Assembly: GCA_965197695.1 (NCBI GenBank)
Contig: OZ240222.1
Location: 1,426,001 to 1,490,000 of the forward strand
Source: VXRN01 sp965197695
GTDB taxonomy: Bacteria > Chloroflexota > Dehalococcoidia > Lucifugimonadales > UBA1123
Direction of reading: 5' to 3'
Length of the DNA: 64,000 bases
Below are positions 61,034-64,000 of the stretch, piece by piece. Both the position numbers and the translations under genes were made by a program. Each line of letters starts with the position of its first letter. Positions within the stretch are counted from its first letter, which is position 1. The notes under the pieces are model-generated. The model was not told the origin of the DNA. It made no database searches and was given only the letters and a program-made list of their open reading frames with translations.

Positions 61034-62047
61034 TTACCACGTCTCTCCCACCAGAGAGACGGCGTAGATGAATGGATCGTCGTTTGACGTCAACTCTAGG
61101 TAGCCCACGACCTCCCCGTTCGCATTGAGCATAGGGCCACCGCTTCCGCCTGCGCTCGTGACCGCTGTGCCGATAATGTAATCCACCCCAGTGGTGCGCG
61201 TTCCCCATCTTGCCACCGCGCCGACGACACCCTCAGACGCTATGAGAATGTCTTCCTCTACGATGTTTCTAGCGTAACCAAGGAGATAAATGGTCTCACC
61301 CAGCGAGATCGAGCGGGCGATGACCACTGGCTTCGATTGCACCTGTCCGCCATGCGGAGTAAGAAGTACGCCGTTGATGTGGTCCAACTCTTCCTCTATC
61401 TTGTATCGGACCGACCGACCATCGGAGCCTATCACTGAGATTTTGTCCGCAAGGACATCATCGAAGTAGACGACATGGTCCACGGTCAGGACGCTTCCCT
61501 GATCGTCCACATAGAAGCCGGTCGCGCACTGGTAGGCTGTCCCCTGCACGGCGACCTCCACGCAAACAACACTGTCTCGAACAGCCTGAAGCACCTCTGT
61601 CAACGTTGCCGAGGCAGATCCTTCTCCCGCAGGTCCCTGCGGACCCGGAGGCCCTGCTACACCCGCCACACCTTGGGGGCCTTCCTCGCCCTCAGGACCC
61701 CTCTCGCCCTGTTCTCCGTCCGTTCCTGGCGCTCCAGGAGGACCCTGTGCGCCCTCAGTACCCGGAGGCCCTGCTACACCCGCCACACCTTGGGGGCCTT
61801 CCTCGCCCTCAGGACCCCTCTCGCCCTGTTCTCCGTCCGTTCCTGGCGCTCCAGGAGGACCCTGTGCGCCCTCAGTACCCGGAGGCCCTGCTACACCCGC
61901 CACACCTTGGGGGCCTTCCTCGCCCTCAGGACCCCTCTCGCCCTGTTCTCCGTCCGTTCCTGGCGCTCCGGGCGGACCCTGTGCGCCCTCAGAAAGACAC
62001 CCGACTGTCAGCAGAATCACGATTAACGCCAATATCGCTCGTTTCAT
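61034..62047 (-). CDS. Collagen-repeat lipoprotein with trypsin-like domain
   Basis: A 337-residue protein. Signal peptide MKRAILALIVILLTVGC with lipobox TVGC (C17). Then a Gly-X-Y region (about 20-145) built from three near-identical 39-residue repeats (GAQGPPGAPGTDGEQGERG ... GPPGTE). The C-terminal domain has trypsin-like features: YVDDQGSVLTVDHVVYF (His), SAGGSGGPMLNANGEVVG (Ser). The Asp position is not clear (LDHINGVLL where DLALL is usual), so activity is uncertain. CAGGAGGACGAC precedes ATG 62047. It would be an outer-surface adhesin or protease. Carried in the 1.54-kb insert. Confidence 0.85.
   Translation of the reverse strand: MKRAILALIVILLTVGCLSEGAQGPPGAPGTDGEQGERGPEGEEGPQGVAGVAGPPGTEGAQGPPGAPGTDGEQGERGPEGEEGPQGVAGVAGPPGTEGAQGPPGAPGTDGEQGERGPEGEEGPQGVAGVAGPPGPQGPAGEGSASATLTEVLQAVRDSVVCVEVAVQGTAYQCATGFYVDDQGSVLTVDHVVYFDDVLADKISVIGSDGRSVRYKIEEELDHINGVLLTPHGGQVQSKPVVIARSISLGETIYLLGYARNIVEEDILIASEGVVGAVARWGTRTTGVDYIIGTAVTSAGGSGGPMLNANGEVVGYLELTSNDDPFIYAVSLVGETW
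61643..61993. repeat. Three 117-bp tandem repeats (collagen-like coding region)
   Basis: Units start at 61643, 61760 and 61877, exactly 117 bases (39 codons) apart, and are nearly identical at base level, showing recent expansion. Coding-frame length variation by unit number is expected. Confidence 0.9.
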
Positions 62048-62064
62048 TGTCGTCCTCCTGATGA

Positions 62065-62092
62065 GGGTTGTTGTCGTGCGCGCAGAGCGCGA
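62065..62092. repeat. 28-bp direct repeat at right edge of insert
   Basis: Partner of 60527-60554, one mismatch. See there. Confidence 0.85.
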
Positions 62093-62858
62093 ACCAGGCC
62101 TTCTCGACCGCGCCCTCCTGTTCGAGACCGCGAGCGATGGCGAGGTTGCGCATGGGCTGGTTCATGTCATAGGCAAATGGGCACGGCCCTTCGAAGTCGG
62201 CGTTGGGAAAGGCGTCCCGAACGCTGCCATGGCTCTTGGCGAATATCTTCCAATAGCGCCGGTAACGCCCGCTCCATTCCGCTCCCGCCGATCTGATGAG
62301 GTAGCAGGCACTCGGGTCGTCGAAGAAGAGCTTCGCGGACTCGCACACGTCTTCGCGGTTGTTTCTGGGGCTGGTACGGCCTTTGCAATGCGAGAATTTT
62401 TCCTCGCTCAGCTTGACCTCTACCAAGACAACGGCATGGTCGCCGTTCTCCAACCGGCCCCATAACACCACGTCAACCGCCGTCGCATAGTTGCCCGATT
62501 CAACGAGCAACGTGGGCGGCGGCACCCACTCGAAGCGCACCTTATCGATGGTCAGGCGGTCGCCGACCAGCTCGCTGATGTGGTCAGACAGCAATGTTGG
62601 CTTCTCTCGAAACGGCAGGAAGAGGTTGAACGCGAATACCTGGGAACTACGTGGATGATGTATTTGGTCATCAAGCTTCACTGATTCGTCGAGCACCAAA
62701 GTCTCCATGAGCCTGAGGTATGCCGGATAGACTCCATCTCTCCAGTTGACCCATTTGAGCGTGAGTGGGCGGCGCGTGCTCTTGCTCCATGTCACCAGAT
62801 GCTTCTGCAGACTCTTTTGGAAAGGCGTTGATCTGTACGGACGCTTGCGGCTCGTCAT
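62065..62858 (-). pseudogene. PGN_0703-like restriction-endonuclease-type gene, N-terminal part (interrupted)
   Basis: From ATG 62858 (AAGGAG upstream) to CAHDNNP at about 62065. Nuclease-type core: DVVLWGRLENGDHAVVLVEV with D132, E150 and K152 (VEVKLSEEKFSHC), and scattered Cys (C161, C175, C189, C229) as in PGN_0703-family putative endonucleases, to which I assign it by pattern. The C-terminal part lies at 60355-60549. In the present sequence the frame runs on to 61989 through insert DNA, giving 20-odd foreign residues. It heads the operon with the PD-(D/E)XK protein at 59402. Confidence 0.75.
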
Positions 62859-63043
62859 ACTTGCCACTCCTTCACTTTGTACGCGGTCAGCCCTATCGAA
62901 CCGGAGTGAATCGGTAGCCTACCACGATCACTCAGCAGCGTCCAACGCGCCAAACACCTCGGGTTTTGGTTCCGTTTGCTATGGATGTATGGCACCCTTT
63001 GCCGTAACGCTAGCGCATCGCCCGTCCACCCAAAGCAAAGGTT

Positions 63044-63295
63044 CTGTGTCAGTTTAGTAGGTGTGTCGCGCCACAGCAGGCAACACCGCCATTACTATGA
63101 AAATGACCCGACCAACGTCACCCAACCGTGATTCCCGCGCACGCGGGAATCCACGGGGAGGGGCTGAGGCGCAACCAAATTTTCATCCCTCTTGTGTGGC
63201 CTTCGCAAGGCCATGGTGATTCCCGCGCACGCGGGAATCCACGGGGTAGGGGCGGGGAGCGCCCTCACCGGATGGCTCCGACCAAACTGACACAG
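63044..63295. repeat. Composite R1-type element A, 252 bp
   Basis: Left end CTGTGTCAGTTTAGTAGGTG (63044-63063), right end complement of TCCGACCAAACTGACACAG (63277-63295). Inside are two copies of GATTCCCGCGCACGCGGGAA with ATCCACGGGG (from about 63130 and 63212) and the 77-base block shared with 35561-35635. Also CCACAGCAGGCAACACCG, shared with 35536-35553. CCAAAGCAAA lies just outside both ends. The 62859-63043 leader region holds no gene. Confidence 0.75.
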
Positions 63296-63311
63296 ACTCC
63301 AAAGCAAAAAA

Positions 63312-63450
63312 CCTGTATCAGTTTAGTCGGTCTGGTAGTTGGATCGAAGCTATGCCCACACCCCGGCCTGTGGACTCCCGCTTTCGCGGGAGTGACGAGA
63401 GGGACGCAACGTCATCCTCTCAAACTGACCGCCGACTAAACTGATACAGG
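63312..63450. repeat. R1-type element B, 139 bp, perfect 19-bp inverted ends
   Basis: CCTGTATCAGTTTAGTCGG at 63312-63330 is exactly inverted at 63432-63450. Inside lies the palindrome ACTCCCGCTTTCGCGGGAGT (63369-63388). CCAAAGCAAA follows directly, as it does after element A and before it. No ORF. The best-preserved member of the family. Confidence 0.85.
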
Positions 63451-63467
63451 CTCCAAAGCAAACGGAT

Positions 63468-63500
63468 CACTGTTCACTGTTCACTGTTCACTGTTATAAT
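63468..63500 (+). promoter_or_regulatory. Promoter with four 7-bp tandem repeats and TATAAT
   Basis: TCACTGT occurs four times in tandem from 63468 to 63495, followed directly by TATAAT (63495-63500). A TTCACT copy 16 bases upstream of TATAAT could serve as -35. It drives the Tat-signal protein gene 51 bases downstream. Tandem units in a promoter can change in number. Confidence 0.5.
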
Positions 63501-63551
63501 ACCGTACCAGCAGTTTGAGAAAGAATTCACTTTACGAAGGGCATTGAGCAC

Positions 63552-63752
63552 ATGGACGAGCAGACGCAGTCTCAGAAGAGGTTCACCCGCAGACAGGTGA
63601 TGAAGGGTGTTCCGCTTGGACTGGCCGGCGCCGCTGCTCTCAGCCTGATCTCGGGTCGTGTGGCGTCCGCGTTCGTCCGACGCAGGCGCATGCCCGACCT
63701 CCCGGAAGACTCGATCTTCGCGCCGGACAAGAACCGCTATCCGGAAGCATAG
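63552..63752 (+). CDS. Small Tat-signal protein
   Basis: A 66-residue protein with a twin-arginine signal: RFTRRQVMKGVPLGLAGAAA then LSLISGRVASA. The mature part is only about 25 residues (RRRMPDLPEDSIFAPDKNRY). AAGGGCATTGAGCAC precedes ATG. Similar tiny Tat proteins accompany formate dehydrogenase or molybdopterin operons in related bacteria, so such genes may follow beyond the window (inference). Confidence 0.75.
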   Translation: MDEQTQSQKRFTRRQVMKGVPLGLAGAAALSLISGRVASAFVRRRRMPDLPEDSIFAPDKNRYPEA

Positions 63753-63887
63753 CCTGAACAGTCGCGGCTTCAGCCGATGAACGCGGGTGGATTCCACCTC
63801 TGAAACTCCATCCGGCGACTGCGGGTCGCCTTATCCCGCGCTACGGATGTCTCAGGCGCCGTGATCAGGAGGCCTGCCGCACCGACC

Positions 63888-64000
63888 ATGATGGCGTCTT
63901 ATCGTCTGTTCATCCTCCTCACCGCGCTGCTCCTGGCGATCGCGACCTCCGCATGTCGCGGCGGCGCCGACCCCGTGCCTGCGCCCCCGCCGGTCCCGAC
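63888..64000 (+). CDS. Putative lipoprotein, N-terminal part (runs off window)
   Basis: Thirty-seven codons visible: MMASYRLFILLTALLLAIAT then SACRGGADPVPAPPPVP. A signal peptide with Cys in SAC(R) as the probable lipidation site, followed by a Pro-rich linker. AGGAGG lies 15 bases upstream. The function is not visible as the rest is outside. Confidence 0.6.
   Translation, partial: MMASYRLFILLTALLLAIATSACRGGADPVPAPPPVP

Noticed and set aside
61643..61993. CRISPR-like or satellite array
   Set aside because: The 117-bp units are coding Gly-X-Y triplets in frame without spacers.
63044..63450. CRISPR repeats (CCCGCGCACGCGGGAATCCA copies)
   Set aside because: Only two copies per element, irregular spacing and terminal inverted repeats fit a mobile element, and no cas genes are present.

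Overview
The window is GC-rich, gene-dense bacterial DNA. Many genes start with GTG or TTG behind clear Shine-Dalgarno sites. Gene content fits a Chloroflexota genome of the Dehalococcoidia/SAR202 type: a fused gamma-alpha 2-oxoacid:ferredoxin oxidoreductase, a luciferase-like monooxygenase, a CaiB/BaiF CoA-transferase, SDR and acyl-CoA dehydrogenase genes, a DUF885 protein, MshA/SPS-like glycosyltransferase and a UGSC-family selenoprotein. This placement is an inference; no rRNA is present.

Layout. 1-5 kb: two related SDR genes, a frameshifted NAD-dependent epimerase, a Dam-type methylase and queF. 4.2-8.6 kb: ccmAB, a JAMM protease and two exported thioredoxin-like proteins, which together suggest cytochrome c maturation or extracytoplasmic redox work. 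8.8-24.3 kb: mostly housekeeping genes (tyrS, M16 protease, ychF, holA, korAB) and a LolD/MacB-type ABC exporter. 24.6-29.5 kb: a toxin-antitoxin pair, an NHL propeller protein, and a membrane glycosyltransferase gene split by a 1,458-bp insertion sequence with a 5-bp target duplication. 29.6-35.4 kb: tRNA-Ser, thrC, folE, an acetyltransferase, a glycosyltransferase, an acyl-CoA dehydrogenase and tRNA-Asn. 36.2-37.9 kb: one selenoprotein gene that ordinary ORF calling cuts in two at an in-frame TGA. 38-46 kb: small enzymes mixed with decaying toxin-antitoxin loci and a MITE-like element. 46-58.6 kb: a SelA-like enzyme with a CoA-transferase, a proteasome-beta-like protein coupled to a 57-residue basic protein, a two-gene cassette with a degenerate ImmA/IrrE-like protein, manC, and an intact FitA/VapC pair. 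58.6-64 kb: an operon of two PD-(D/E)XK-like nuclease genes whose first member is interrupted by a 1.54-kb insert carrying a collagen-repeat lipoprotein with a trypsin-like domain, then an array of inverted-repeat elements, a Tat-signal protein and the start of a lipoprotein.

Three themes cut across the window. First, a dispersed inverted-repeat family (ends like CTGTGTCAGTTTAGTAGG) sits between genes at several sites. Second, at three or more places foreign DNA is flanked by direct repeats, and at two of them removing it restores an open frame exactly. Third, several genes carry single small indels or truncations (epimerase, transposase, higB, a small membrane protein, a VapC remnant, a RelE toxin). 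These may be real decay or, for the homopolymer cases, assembly errors.
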